Made by a program: the position numbers and the translations under genes. The notes beneath the pieces were generated by a model, which ran no database searches, was not told where the DNA came from, and was given only the letters and a program-made list of their open reading frames with translations. Source: Fibrobacter sp. (GTDB lineage Bacteria; Fibrobacterota; Fibrobacteria; Fibrobacterales; Fibrobacteraceae). From it: a stretch of DNA of 16,519 bases. Shown here one piece after another: positions 1-7,551 of this stretch (its first letter is position 1; each line of letters starts with the position of its first letter). The stretch is taken from assembly GCA_016295375.1 (NCBI GenBank), contig JAEDLI010000049.1:1-16519 (forward strand). The letters run 5' to 3'.

Positions 1-18
1 CGCCAGAAGGCTCTTTTG

Positions 19-44
19 AACCACCCGCCTAGCGGGTGGTTTTC
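19..44 (+). terminator. Probable rho-independent terminator of a gene beyond the left edge
   Basis: A perfect 10-bp GC-rich stem (19-28 pairing with 32-41) has a 3-base loop and is followed by a short T tract. The T tract lies on the plus strand, so it most likely ends a plus-strand gene lying left of the window. It could act in both directions because A residues also flank the left arm. Confidence 0.6.
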
Positions 45-60
45 GGTTCATACAACAAAT

Positions 61-81
61 AGGGAGGGCGATGCCCTCCCT
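61..81 (-). terminator. Perfect hairpin, candidate terminator of the prolyl isomerase gene
   Basis: A 9-bp perfect stem (61-69 with 73-81) closes a 3-base loop. It lies about 90 bp beyond the stop codon of the minus-strand isomerase gene. Read on the minus strand it is followed by a broken T-rich stretch, so termination in that direction is plausible but not strong. Its first 11 bases are identical to the terminator behind dnaA at 10370-10380, suggesting a recurring palindrome. Confidence 0.4.
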
Positions 82-99
82 AAAACCCTCCCGACACTC

Positions 100-148
100 A
101 ATAAACCGCTATACTTTGGTCGCGAGACTTTGGACAATGCGGTTTATT
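100..148. repeat. Inverted repeat with 10-bp perfect arms
   Basis: Arms at 100-109 and 139-148 are perfect inverted copies of each other. The 29-bp interior has two copies of ACTTTGG flanking a central TCGCGA palindrome. It lies in the 3' flank of the minus-strand isomerase gene. It may be part of a complex terminator or mRNA 3' structure. No function can be assigned from sequence alone. Confidence 0.5.
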
Positions 149-171
149 TTCGTGGGCGTCTTCGACGCCTT

Positions 172-2124
172 TTAGTCCTTGTAGAACAGGTCCAGGTTGT
201 TCACCACAGGCGTTGCCTTTTCCAGGTCACCCACGTACTGGCTGAAGGCCGTCATAGAAGTGAAGCGGGCGGCGTTGTCCTTGTCGTCCTTGATGGCGGT
301 TTCGAGAGCGGCCTGGTCCACAGCCTTCTTGGACTTGACCTTGATCATCACGGCACCGTTGTCGGTTTCCACCACAGGGCCCCATTCGCCTTCTTTCTGG
401 TTCTTGAGCACCTTGGCCACATTCGGGTTGGCATAGCCGAAGCCCGGAATAAATCCTTCCACAGAAGCGCTCTTGGATTCAATCTTTACCTTTTCGATTT
501 CGGCAGGAGCACTTACAGCCGTAGAGTCGGCGGCAAAATCAGCCGGAGCCCAGGCCTTCACCTTGTCGGCCATGGAGGTCAGGTAAGCGGCTGCAGCGGA
601 AGCGCTCTTCTTCTTGAGCAGGTTCTTCTTGATTGCGTCATAGTAAACGCTCACGTCACGTTCGCCGGCCTTGAGTTCCTTTGCCTTGGTGGCCACCACA
701 ACCCACTGGTTGTTCTTGAGAACCGGAGAGACATCGCCCACGTCTTCGGAAAGGTTTTCGTTGGGCCAGGCAAAGGAGGTCAGTCCCTTCAGGTAGCCTA
801 GGGCGGCAATGTTGTCACCGGGGCCAACCCATTCGGAGCGTTCCACCGTAAGGTTACGATCCTTGGCGGCATCAGCAAAAGACTTGCCGGCGGTCATGTC
901 GGTCTTGATTCCGGAAAGAACGTTTTCGAGACTGTCCACAGTTTCGGAAGAGGCATTCACCACCAGGAGGATATGGCCCACCTTGGCGGAAACTGCACCG
1001 GTAGAGTCAGTAGTCTTGCCGTAGCTCTTGATGATGTGGTAGCCGAAGCGGGTCTTGACCGGTTCAGAAATAGCACCGGAATCCAGGGCCAGGGCGGCCT
1101 TCTCGAATTCCTCAACAAAGGCACCGTGACCGGCTTCTTGAGAGAGCATGCCGCCGTTTTCGGCGCTGCCCGGATCTTCGGAAGAAATGCGGGCCATGTC
1201 TTCAAAGTTGGCAGTAGAAGAGGTATCGGAAAGCTGGTAGTAAAGCGTCATGGCGTATTCGCGGATACGTTCGTCATCGGCGTCGGTAGCGGCCACCGGG
1301 AGCTTCACGTAATCAAAGAGGACCTCGTCCTTTTCTACAAAGAAGCTGTCTACATGGGCGTTGAAATAGCCCTTGACCATGGCGCTGTCGATAGTGGCTT
1401 CTTCTACGGCGAAGTCGTTTGCATTGACGTATGCCACGTCCATGTCGTAATCCGTCATGCGGCGGTCCACGTTCCACTTGGATTCAAGAGAGGTGGGGTG
1501 CACCGAAGCCCCGACCAGCACCTGCAGTTGACGGGAAGGAATGGTGGCGTTCTTCAGGTCTTCTTCGAACTGGAGCATCACGCCCCACTGGAAAGCCTGG
1601 GGAGTCTCGAGCCAGGCGTCAAATTCGGCCTTGTTGAAGTTGGTGTCCACCAGGAACTTGGGGAGAGAGGCGATGTAGGCCTGGGAGCGCTGCATCAGGT
1701 CTTCTTGGGAGGAAGCCTGCTGCTGGATAGCGTGCAGACGGCTCTGGGCCTCTTGCACCAGACGGGCGCGGATGGCATCGGGATTGTTCTTGAATTCGCT
1801 CTTGAGTTCGGCCACAGAAGCACGCAGCTCGGCGTCTTCGTAGATGCCTTCCATCATGACCTGACGCACAAAGGAGCGGAACACTTCGGAACGGAGCTGG
1901 GCATACTGTTCGTCTTCGAGATGCTGGCCCTGGTACTGGTTCTGCACGATCCTCTTGATGCGGGTGTCGAATTCACCATAGGAGACCTTGTGGTCATTCA
2001 CGATAGCTACCGGATAGCTCTGGTTCGTGTTGGGCACGCGGTCCATGGCCAGAAGGCCCACGACAATACCGGCAGCAAAAATGACAATGACCCACTTGGC
2101 CTTTTCATTAATCCACGTTAACAT
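172..2124 (-). CDS. PpiD/SurA-type membrane-anchored peptidyl-prolyl cis-trans isomerase
   Basis: The product is a predicted 650-residue periplasmic foldase that should catalyse proline cis-trans isomerisation and chaperone secreted or outer-membrane proteins. A short cytoplasmic start is followed by one membrane segment (about residues 11-27). A SurA_N-like helical region comes next, then a parvulin rotamase domain at about 300-370 containing S-E-D-P-G-S-A-E-N-G-G and F-G-Y-H-I-I-K. A second, weaker PPIase-like region and a Lys/Ala-rich C-terminal part follow. Length and order match PpiD of proteobacteria (about 620 residues) better than soluble SurA. The reading frame is open upstream to 2220, but the ATG at 2124 is chosen because GGAG lies 8 bases before it and the membrane anchor begins right after it. 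It is divergent from nadB. SurA-like function is the alternative. Confidence 0.85.
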   Translation of the reverse strand: MLTWINEKAKWVIVIFAAGIVVGLLAMDRVPNTNQSYPVAIVNDHKVSYGEFDTRIKRIVQNQYQGQHLEDEQYAQLRSEVFRSFVRQVMMEGIYEDAELRASVAELKSEFKNNPDAIRARLVQEAQSRLHAIQQQASSQEDLMQRSQAYIASLPKFLVDTNFNKAEFDAWLETPQAFQWGVMLQFEEDLKNATIPSRQLQVLVGASVHPTSLESKWNVDRRMTDYDMDVAYVNANDFAVEEATIDSAMVKGYFNAHVDSFFVEKDEVLFDYVKLPVAATDADDERIREYAMTLYYQLSDTSSTANFEDMARISSEDPGSAENGGMLSQEAGHGAFVEEFEKAALALDSGAISEPVKTRFGYHIIKSYGKTTDSTGAVSAKVGHILLVVNASSETVDSLENVLSGIKTDMTAGKSFADAAKDRNLTVERSEWVGPGDNIAALGYLKGLTSFAWPNENLSEDVGDVSPVLKNNQWVVVATKAKELKAGERDVSVYYDAIKKNLLKKKSASAAAAYLTSMADKVKAWAPADFAADSTAVSAPAEIEKVKIESKSASVEGFIPGFGYANPNVAKVLKNQKEGEWGPVVETDNGAVMIKVKSKKAVDQAALETAIKDDKDNAARFTSMTAFSQYVGDLEKATPVVNNLDLFYKD

Positions 2125-2240
2125 AGAGATGACTCCATAAATAATTTTGACGGGCGAAAATTTAGCAAAAAAACACAGGTTTCTGTTAAAAACTGTACAA
2201 ATATAGCCGTATAGCCCCAAAATTGCTATCTATTGTCTAT

Positions 2241-2256
2241 CCCCCAAAATCGGGGG
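2241..2256 (+). promoter_or_regulatory. Small hairpin in the nadB leader
   Basis: Five C residues (2241-2245) can pair with five G residues (2252-2256) around a 6-base loop. The hairpin ends 11 bases before the nadB Shine-Dalgarno sequence (2268-2271). It could affect translation, or be chance. No known NAD-responsive motif was recognised here. Confidence 0.25.
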
Positions 2257-2276
2257 CGTTTCGTCATGGAGTTCAG

Positions 2277-3860
2277 ATGTACGACATTCTAGTACTTGGA
2301 GCAGGGATTTCGGGCCTTTCCGCCGCCCTGCATGCCGCCGAAAAGGGCCTTTCCGTAGTCATCCTCACCAAGGGAGCAAAGCCCGACGGATCCTCCAACT
2401 ACGCCCAGGGGGGCATCGCCACCGTCACCGAAAAGACGGACAAGTTCGAATTCCATATCGCAGATACCCTGGAAGCGGGCGCGGGCCTCTGCAAAAAAGA
2501 ACCCGTGAACATCCTCACCAAGAGCGGGCCTGCCACCATCAAGCAGCTGGTGAAATGGGGCGTGCTCTTTACCCCAAACCCCACGGACAAGACACAGTTC
2601 GACCTGCACCTGGAAGGGGGCCACAGCCACCACCGCATACTGCATGCCGCAGACCTTACCGGCAAGGAGATTATGCGTGCCCTCTTGGCCGAGCTCCACA
2701 AGCAGAAGAACATCGACTACCTGGAAAACTGCTACATCAAGGACTTGATTTGCAAAGGCACGGGCAAGGCCAAACAGTGCATCGGTGCCGAAATCATCCA
2801 CCAGAAGACCGGCGAAATTGAAAAAATCTACGCCAAAGCCACCGTGCTTTCTACAGGCGGCGCAGGCCGCATCTGGCAGTACACCGTCTGCCCGCCGGAC
2901 AGCTGCGGTGACGGCATGGCCATCGCCGCCCGTGCGGGAGCCGCCCTGCAAGACATCGAGTTCATGCAGTTCCACCCCACAAGCCTTTATGCGCCCAGCC
3001 TAAAGAAGCCGTTCCTGATCTCGGAAGCCGTCCGCGGATTCGGCGGAATCCTGAAAAACGACAAGGGCGAAGAGTTCATGAACCAGGTGCACCCGCTCCA
3101 TTCTCTCGCGCCCCGCGACATCGTGGCCCGCGCCATCCACAGCGAGATGCAGCGCCTGGGCAAGCCCCACATGTACATCGACCTGAGCGGCCGCACGCCC
3201 AAGGACATCAAAAGCCATTTCCCGAACATCTACGCCAAGTGCCTAGAAGCAGGCATCGACATCACCAAGGAATGGATTCCCGTGGTGCCCGCGGCACATT
3301 ACATGTGCGGAGGCGTACTGGTGGACACCTGGTCCCGTACCGAAATCAAGGGCCTGTACGCCTGCGGCGAAGTCGCCGCCACGGGCGTCCACGGGGCAAA
3401 CCGACTCGCCTCCAACTCCCTGCTGGAAAGCGTGGTCTTTGCGCTCCGGGCTGTCGATGACATCCAGAGGAGCGGTCTTCTGAAAAGCAAGCTGGCTGTT
3501 CCGCCCAAGGGCAAAAAGCAGTTCATCAGTTTCGCGAAGGCTCCCTACTGGAAAAAACGCCGGAAGATTCTGCAAGACATGATGTGGACCCACTGCGGAA
3601 TCGTCCGCACAGTAGCGGGCTTGAACCAGGGGCTGAAAGTCATCGAAGAACTGGAAGCCGACTTGCAGGCCGCCATCAAGAACAAGGAAACAGAGAACAT
3701 CCATTTCTTGGAATTCCAGAACGCCCTGCAGGTATCCAAAATGATCCTCATCGCAGCTCTCCGCAGGCACGAATCCCGCGGGCTGCACTACATTCTGGAC
3801 TACCCAAACCCAAGCCCTAAAACCAAGCACCAGAGCATTTACCTGAGCGACAAGAAGTAA
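2277..3860 (+). CDS. nadB: L-aspartate oxidase (quinolinate synthesis)
   Basis: NadB oxidises L-aspartate to iminoaspartate with FAD, the first step of de novo NAD synthesis. In anaerobes fumarate can serve as electron acceptor. The 527-residue product has the N-terminal FAD fold G-A-G-I-S-G (residues 8-13) and the S-S-N-Y-A-Q-G-G-I-A motif (39-48). It also has a H-S-H-H-R segment (116-120), Q-F-H-P-T-S (231-236), S-E-A-V-R-G (249-254), A-P-R-D (278-281) and H-Y-M-C-G-G (341-346). The flavin-binding G-V-H-G-A-N-R-L-A-S-N-S-L-L-E-S block lies at 370-385. A helical C-terminal domain completes a full-length protein. These features distinguish it from fumarate reductase/succinate dehydrogenase flavoprotein relatives. 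The frame is open from a TTG at 2223, but the ATG at 2277 has GGAG 5 bases upstream. nadA and nadC are not in the window. Confidence 0.95.
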   Translation: MYDILVLGAGISGLSAALHAAEKGLSVVILTKGAKPDGSSNYAQGGIATVTEKTDKFEFHIADTLEAGAGLCKKEPVNILTKSGPATIKQLVKWGVLFTPNPTDKTQFDLHLEGGHSHHRILHAADLTGKEIMRALLAELHKQKNIDYLENCYIKDLICKGTGKAKQCIGAEIIHQKTGEIEKIYAKATVLSTGGAGRIWQYTVCPPDSCGDGMAIAARAGAALQDIEFMQFHPTSLYAPSLKKPFLISEAVRGFGGILKNDKGEEFMNQVHPLHSLAPRDIVARAIHSEMQRLGKPHMYIDLSGRTPKDIKSHFPNIYAKCLEAGIDITKEWIPVVPAAHYMCGGVLVDTWSRTEIKGLYACGEVAATGVHGANRLASNSLLESVVFALRAVDDIQRSGLLKSKLAVPPKGKKQFISFAKAPYWKKRRKILQDMMWTHCGIVRTVAGLNQGLKVIEELEADLQAAIKNKETENIHFLEFQNALQVSKMILIAALRRHESRGLHYILDYPNPSPKTKHQSIYLSDKK

Positions 3861-3887
3861 GTGGTGAGTGGGTTCGAGGTTCGAGGC

Positions 3888-3963
3888 AAGTAATGAGTTG
3901 TGAGTTCTTATAGTCGCGCCTTTGGCGCCAAATTTTGTACCGAAGACTGAGAACTCGTTACTT
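3888..3963. repeat. Imperfect long inverted repeat enclosing a small perfect hairpin
   Basis: The 17-base arms 3888-3904 and 3947-3963 are inverted copies with 14 of 17 positions matching. Between them lies a perfect GCGCC-TTT-GGCGC hairpin (3916-3928) followed by a short T-rich stretch, which may end nadB transcription. The left flank also has a short tandem TTCGAGG duplication (3873-3886). The right arm ends 2 bases before the putative -35 box of the kinase gene. Confidence 0.5.
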
Positions 3964-3965
3964 AT

Positions 3966-3993
3966 TTCACATATTCTCATGAACTTATATTAT
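3966..3993 (+). promoter_or_regulatory. Candidate promoter of the protein kinase gene
   Basis: TTCACA (3966-3971) and TATTAT (3988-3993) each match the sigma-70-type consensus at five of six positions and are 16 bases apart. The -10 box ends only 10 bases before the ATG. Transcription would therefore begin within a few bases of the start codon, consistent with the absence of a Shine-Dalgarno sequence. Confidence 0.5.
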
Positions 3994-4003
3994 CTTTAGA
4001 ACC

Positions 4004-5023
4004 ATGGCCGAAGCGAAGACTAAACTCCCCAAGAAAATCGGTGGCTACACACCCACACAAATGCTGGGACACGGAGCCATGGGAAACGTGTGGCTCTGCC
4101 ACGACCCGTCTCTCGACCGCATGGTGGTGGTCAAGCAGATGCGCCAGGTCCTGTTGAACCAGGACGATTTCATTTTGCGTTTCGAGCGGGAAGCGAAAAT
4201 TCTCGCCCACCTGAACCACCCGGCCATCATCCAGCCTTACGCCCTCTGGAAGGAGAGCGACGGCCAGCTTTCGCTATCCATGGAATTCGTAGAGGGCAAG
4301 AGCCTCCGGGAACTGTTGGACTGCTGCAAGCAGCCCCCTCTCTGGGTGGTGCTTTCCATCTTGTACGAGATTCTCACAGCCTTAAGCGAGGTGCACCGCT
4401 ACGGCATTGTCCACAGGGACCTGAAACCCGCAAACCTGATGATCGACAAGGACGGTCGTATCCGTCTGCTGGACTTTGGCGTCGCCCACGCCGAAAAAGA
4501 GAACGAAGACGACCTGACGCTCACAGTTGCAGGTTCTCAGATAGGGACCGGTGCCTACATGAGTCCGGAACAGACCCTGAACGAAGACGCCACCCCCCTT
4601 TCGGACCTGTTCAGCATGGGTATCATCGGGGCCGAAATGCTCCTGGGCGAAAACGTTTTCCGCGGAGAGAACCTCTCCAAGACATTCAAGCGCATCCAGA
4701 AGCTCCGCATCAAGGCGGAAGCTTTCCCCAAGGGGACTCCCAAGGCACTGATAAAAGTCATCCTCAAGCTTTTAGCCAAGAACCCTTCAAAGCGCTACCT
4801 CTCTGCCGCAGACGCCGCAGACGACTTGTCCAAAATCATGAAGGGCTACCCCAGGCACATGGAGCCGTACCTGGCCGAATGGGTCCTTGCCTCCCTCAAC
4901 GGCAAGGAATCCCTGGTAGAGCCGCAAATCGTCCCCGACAGGTCTAAGAAATTCTTTATTGCAGGAACCATCCTGGGAGCAATCGTAGTGGCAACCCTCT
5001 GGATACTTGTTCATTTCCTATAA
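4004..5023 (+). CDS. Membrane-anchored Ser/Thr protein kinase (Hanks type)
   Basis: The 339-residue protein is a bacterial Pkn/STPK-type kinase that should phosphorylate Ser/Thr residues on as yet unknown cytoplasmic partners. All key elements are present: glycine loop G-H-G-A-M-G-N-V (22-29), ATP-anchoring Lys44 and catalytic loop H-R-D-L-K-P-A-N (138-145). The metal-binding D-F-G (157-159), activation-loop end G-T-G-A-Y-M-S-P-E (181-189), Asp201 and the subdomain XI Arg264 are also present. It is therefore predicted to be active. A short juxtamembrane stretch leads to one C-terminal membrane segment (about 317-337) that ends the protein. No PASTA or other extracellular sensor domain follows, so input must come from a partner or from inside the cell. 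The cvpA gene starts 14 bases after its stop, implying co-transcription. There is no clear ribosome binding site. Confidence 0.92.
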   Translation: MAEAKTKLPKKIGGYTPTQMLGHGAMGNVWLCHDPSLDRMVVVKQMRQVLLNQDDFILRFEREAKILAHLNHPAIIQPYALWKESDGQLSLSMEFVEGKSLRELLDCCKQPPLWVVLSILYEILTALSEVHRYGIVHRDLKPANLMIDKDGRIRLLDFGVAHAEKENEDDLTLTVAGSQIGTGAYMSPEQTLNEDATPLSDLFSMGIIGAEMLLGENVFRGENLSKTFKRIQKLRIKAEAFPKGTPKALIKVILKLLAKNPSKRYLSAADAADDLSKIMKGYPRHMEPYLAEWVLASLNGKESLVEPQIVPDRSKKFFIAGTILGAIVVATLWILVHFL

Positions 5024-5037
5024 GTCGAGATTTATAA

Positions 5038-5721
5038 ATGGTCTGGATTGATATTGTCTGCTGTGTCATCATCGCGATATTCGCCCTGCTTGGGCTGTGG
5101 CATGGTCTTCTGAAGAGCATCTTTAAACTGGTTGCCTGGGTAGCAGGCCTGCTGGGAGCCTATTTTGCCACGGATGTCATCGGGAATTTTATCGCCACAA
5201 ACTTGGAAATTGACGGACTGACCGTAAAAATCATCTGCGTCTGCGTCGGATTCCTGGTTCCCTTCTTGCTTTTCTCGTTCATCGGGCATTTTCTGCACAA
5301 CGTCGTCAAGGATTCCGCCATCAGCGGCGTGAACAGGCTTCTCGGTGCAGGGCTCGGCGTTGTAAAAGCCCTAATACTCTGTTTCCTGTTCCTGACCATC
5401 ATCCACCTGATTCCAGCCTCGGGCGGACTCAGGGACGCACGCAACAGTGCACTTTCGTACAGCGCCTATAGGTGGAGCCTAGAGACTATGGGAATCTCCT
5501 CTGAAGGGGTAGATATCATCGACATGGCCGAAAAGAAAGCCACCGAAATGGCGGACTCCGCCGTAGATGCCGCCAAGGAAGCAGCCGAAAAAGAAGCAGA
5601 GAAGGCAGTTGAAAATGCAAAGAAGGCAGCCAAGGACGCAGCAGTCAATGCCATTGAAAGGACAACGAAAGCGAAGATTAATGCTGCAGAGAAAACAGAT
5701 TCAACAGCTAGCAGCCCTTAA
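5038..5721 (+). CDS. cvpA: CvpA family membrane protein with Ala/Lys/Glu-rich tail
   Basis: CvpA-family proteins are inner-membrane proteins first linked to colicin V production and later to envelope stress tolerance. Their biochemical role is unsettled. The 227-residue product has four predicted membrane segments (about 4-24, 27-47, 64-86 and 102-124). It has the family-like pattern N-R-L-L-G-A-G-L-G-V-V-K (99-110) before the last one. Residues about 163-222 form an Ala-, Lys- and Glu-rich region likely to be a long helix or coiled coil in the cytoplasm, an extension beyond the usual core of about 160 residues. It follows the kinase gene by 14 bases. The pairing makes it a reasonable candidate partner or substrate of the kinase, but that is inference. 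Its stop lies 9 bp from the stop of the converging next gene. Confidence 0.8.
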   Translation: MVWIDIVCCVIIAIFALLGLWHGLLKSIFKLVAWVAGLLGAYFATDVIGNFIATNLEIDGLTVKIICVCVGFLVPFLLFSFIGHFLHNVVKDSAISGVNRLLGAGLGVVKALILCFLFLTIIHLIPASGGLRDARNSALSYSAYRWSLETMGISSEGVDIIDMAEKKATEMADSAVDAAKEAAEKEAEKAVENAKKAAKDAAVNAIERTTKAKINAAEKTDSTASSP

Positions 5722-5730
5722 ACAAAAAAA

Positions 5731-6165
5731 TTATTCTCTGTCCCTATTATTGTTCTGGAGTTTTTCAAGCTTTCGCTCAAGCATAGCCTGAACTTCGGGA
5801 ATCAGTTTGTCCTTGATTCGTTCCAAATAGAGGCACTGGAGCTGTATCATGCGGTTACGGTGCCTGCAAGCGTGTTCTTGAATCCAGTGGCTCACCGCCG
5901 CCTGACGGTCCTGTATCTGGCTCTGCAGGCTCTGCTGAATGTAGGTTCTCTGAACCTCCATATATCGCTGCATGTTGAAAGGCAAACGGTAAGTCCGGAT
6001 AAACTGCTTGAGCTTGACCAACAGGGAAAGGTTTTCGCCTTTGTGTTCCTGTAGAAATTTCTGCAATTCGTCAAGATGGGCCTTAAAAAAGGGCACGATA
6101 GCTTTATCGTCTATCTGATAGAGCTCCAGCGCATCTTGTTTCTTTGTAGCTTCGTCTACAGCCAT
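5731..6165 (-). CDS. Small helical protein of unknown function
   Basis: I do not recognise this 144-residue protein. It has no signal peptide or membrane segment. It is rich in Gln, Leu, Lys, Arg and Glu, and the second half (about residues 68-140) looks like one long amphipathic helix or coiled coil. Cysteines are present at C-R-H-R-N-R and at L-Q-C-L. The ATG at 6165 lies only 9 bases after the stop of the U32/TrhP gene, so the two are probably co-transcribed. No convincing Shine-Dalgarno sequence precedes it. The long reading frame, predicted helical structure and operon placement support a real gene. Function is unknown. Confidence 0.65.
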   Translation of the reverse strand: MAVDEATKKQDALELYQIDDKAIVPFFKAHLDELQKFLQEHKGENLSLLVKLKQFIRTYRLPFNMQRYMEVQRTYIQQSLQSQIQDRQAAVSHWIQEHACRHRNRMIQLQCLYLERIKDKLIPEVQAMLERKLEKLQNNNRDRE

Positions 6166-6174
6166 GGCAACAAT

Positions 6175-7503
6175 TTATGTATTTGTACCGGAATTTGGGC
6201 ACGTCCGCTTAACAAAAAAGCCAAATTTTACATTTTTCAGAGAAAAGTCCCCACTATCTTGTATAAAGGCCCTTCCTTCTGTGCCGGGATTCAGCCGGTC
6301 GGCGTCGTCGCCCCTGAAATTTTTCAACGATGAAATTTTACAAAGGGACATCCCTTCGGGAGTCATGAACTCCAAGGAATCATCCATAGAGAATTGATTC
6401 TTCACATTCACGCGGAAAGAACGGGTCTGTGCGTCGTAGTCCAGAATCTGGGCACAGACGCAACCCGACGGGGCATCCACGTGAGTGGACTCATAGTTCT
6501 GGGGCAAGGGGCCTTTCAAAAATCCCGGCATGAACCCGCGACCATCCACAAAATCCAGTGCATGACGGGCATCTTTCAAATCTGCAGGCGAAGAATCTCC
6601 CGATTCCAGAGCATTGACGGAAGCGTCAATGGCCATGCGGTAGGCCCGGACCACCTGGCTCAAATAATAGACCGAACGGGTGCGGCCCTCGATCTTGAAG
6701 GAATCCAGCCCTGCACGGACCAACTCGGGTACAACGTCCAGGGCGCACAGGTCCCGACTGCTCATGAAGTAGGTTCCCCAGGTGTCTTCGTCCAGGGCCA
6801 CCGGCTGGAGTTCCGGCCTGTCCGTCCGCTGCAAGAAGAATTCGCCCTCGTGTTCCTTGTAGCCTTCGCACTGCGGGCCTTCGTTGGCGTACAGGCGATA
6901 AGGCATACGGCAACTGTTATCGCAAGCGCCCTGGTTGGCATCTCGCCTGGTCACCCAGTTCGAAAGCATGCAACGGCCTGACATGGCCATGCACACCGCA
7001 CCGTGGACAAAGACTTCCAGTTCCAGGTCGGGAATTCTTTCCTTGATTTCAAGGATTTCGGACAACCGAAGTTCACGACTCAAGATAATGCGGCGAACCC
7101 CCAGGTCTTTCCAGAATGAGGCGGTCAAATAGTTGGTGGTGTTGGCCTGCACAGACAAATGAACTTCGGTCTGAGGAGAAACTTTCCGAAGCCAGCCTAC
7201 GAAACCGGGATCTGCCACAATCAAAGCGTCCGGTTTCAATTCTAGGGCGGCAAGCAGAGCCTTCTGGAATGGCTCCACCTTGGTGTTCCGGGGAATCACG
7301 TTACTGGTCAAGTAGAACTTTTTTCCCTGGCCGTGAACGTAGGCAACCCCCTCTGCCAGGTCGTCCAAATTTTTGAAACCGTTCTCCCGGGCACGCAAAG
7401 AAAAAGCGGGTTGGCCTGCATATACAGCATCGGCCCCGTAGGCCAGGGCGTATTTCATGCGGGTCAAATCCCCCGCCGGTGCAAGCAATTCAGGCTTCTT
7501 CAT
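6175..7503 (-). CDS. trhP: U32 family protein, TrhP/YegQ-like tRNA U34 hydroxylation protein
   Basis: The 442-residue protein belongs to the U32 'peptidase' family. By length (E. coli YegQ/TrhP is about 450, RlhA about 650) it best fits TrhP, which is needed for prephenate-dependent 5-hydroxyuridine formation at the wobble position of tRNAs. The TIM-barrel start E-L-L-A-P-A-G-D (5-12) and A-G-A/Y-G-A-D-A-V-Y region are clear. The family signature E-V-F-V-H-G-A-V-C-M-A-M-S-G-R-C lies at 163-178. R-D-A-N-Q-G-A-C-D-N-S-C-R follows at 187-199. Cys171, Cys178, Cys194 and Cys198 could hold an iron-sulfur cluster. A C-terminal beta domain from about 365 is also typical. The name 'peptidase' is historical. 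It lies 48 bp after the Wzi-like gene and 9 bp before the small helical-protein gene. Which tRNA positions it modifies is inferred from the family. Confidence 0.85.
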   Translation of the reverse strand: MKKPELLAPAGDLTRMKYALAYGADAVYAGQPAFSLRARENGFKNLDDLAEGVAYVHGQGKKFYLTSNVIPRNTKVEPFQKALLAALELKPDALIVADPGFVGWLRKVSPQTEVHLSVQANTTNYLTASFWKDLGVRRIILSRELRLSEILEIKERIPDLELEVFVHGAVCMAMSGRCMLSNWVTRRDANQGACDNSCRMPYRLYANEGPQCEGYKEHEGEFFLQRTDRPELQPVALDEDTWGTYFMSSRDLCALDVVPELVRAGLDSFKIEGRTRSVYYLSQVVRAYRMAIDASVNALESGDSSPADLKDARHALDFVDGRGFMPGFLKGPLPQNYESTHVDAPSGCVCAQILDYDAQTRSFRVNVKNQFSMDDSLEFMTPEGMSLCKISSLKNFRGDDADRLNPGTEGRAFIQDSGDFSLKNVKFGFFVKRTCPNSGTNT

Positions 7504-7512
7504 ACAATATCA

Positions 7513-7544
7513 CTAGCCCCTAAATCCTAGATCCTAGCCCCTAA
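7513..7544. repeat. Short direct repeat between the barrel and U32 genes
   Basis: The 11-base word CTAGCCCCTAA occurs at 7513-7523 and again at 7534-7544, with related CCTAG and CCTAA words between and after. It fills nearly the whole 48-bp gap between two minus-strand genes. No function is evident. Confidence 0.45.
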
Positions 7545-7551
7545 CCTCTAA

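Noticed and set aside
973..2121. A long plus-strand reading frame of 382 codons opposite the prolyl isomerase gene
   Set aside because: It is antisense to a gene with clear domains and a ribosome site, has a His/Gly/Val-rich translation with no family resemblance, and arises from codon bias on the coding strand.
3871..3887. GGTTCGAGGTTCGAGG resembling the T-loop of a tRNA
   Set aside because: No acceptor, D or anticodon stems can be built around it. It is a short tandem duplication.
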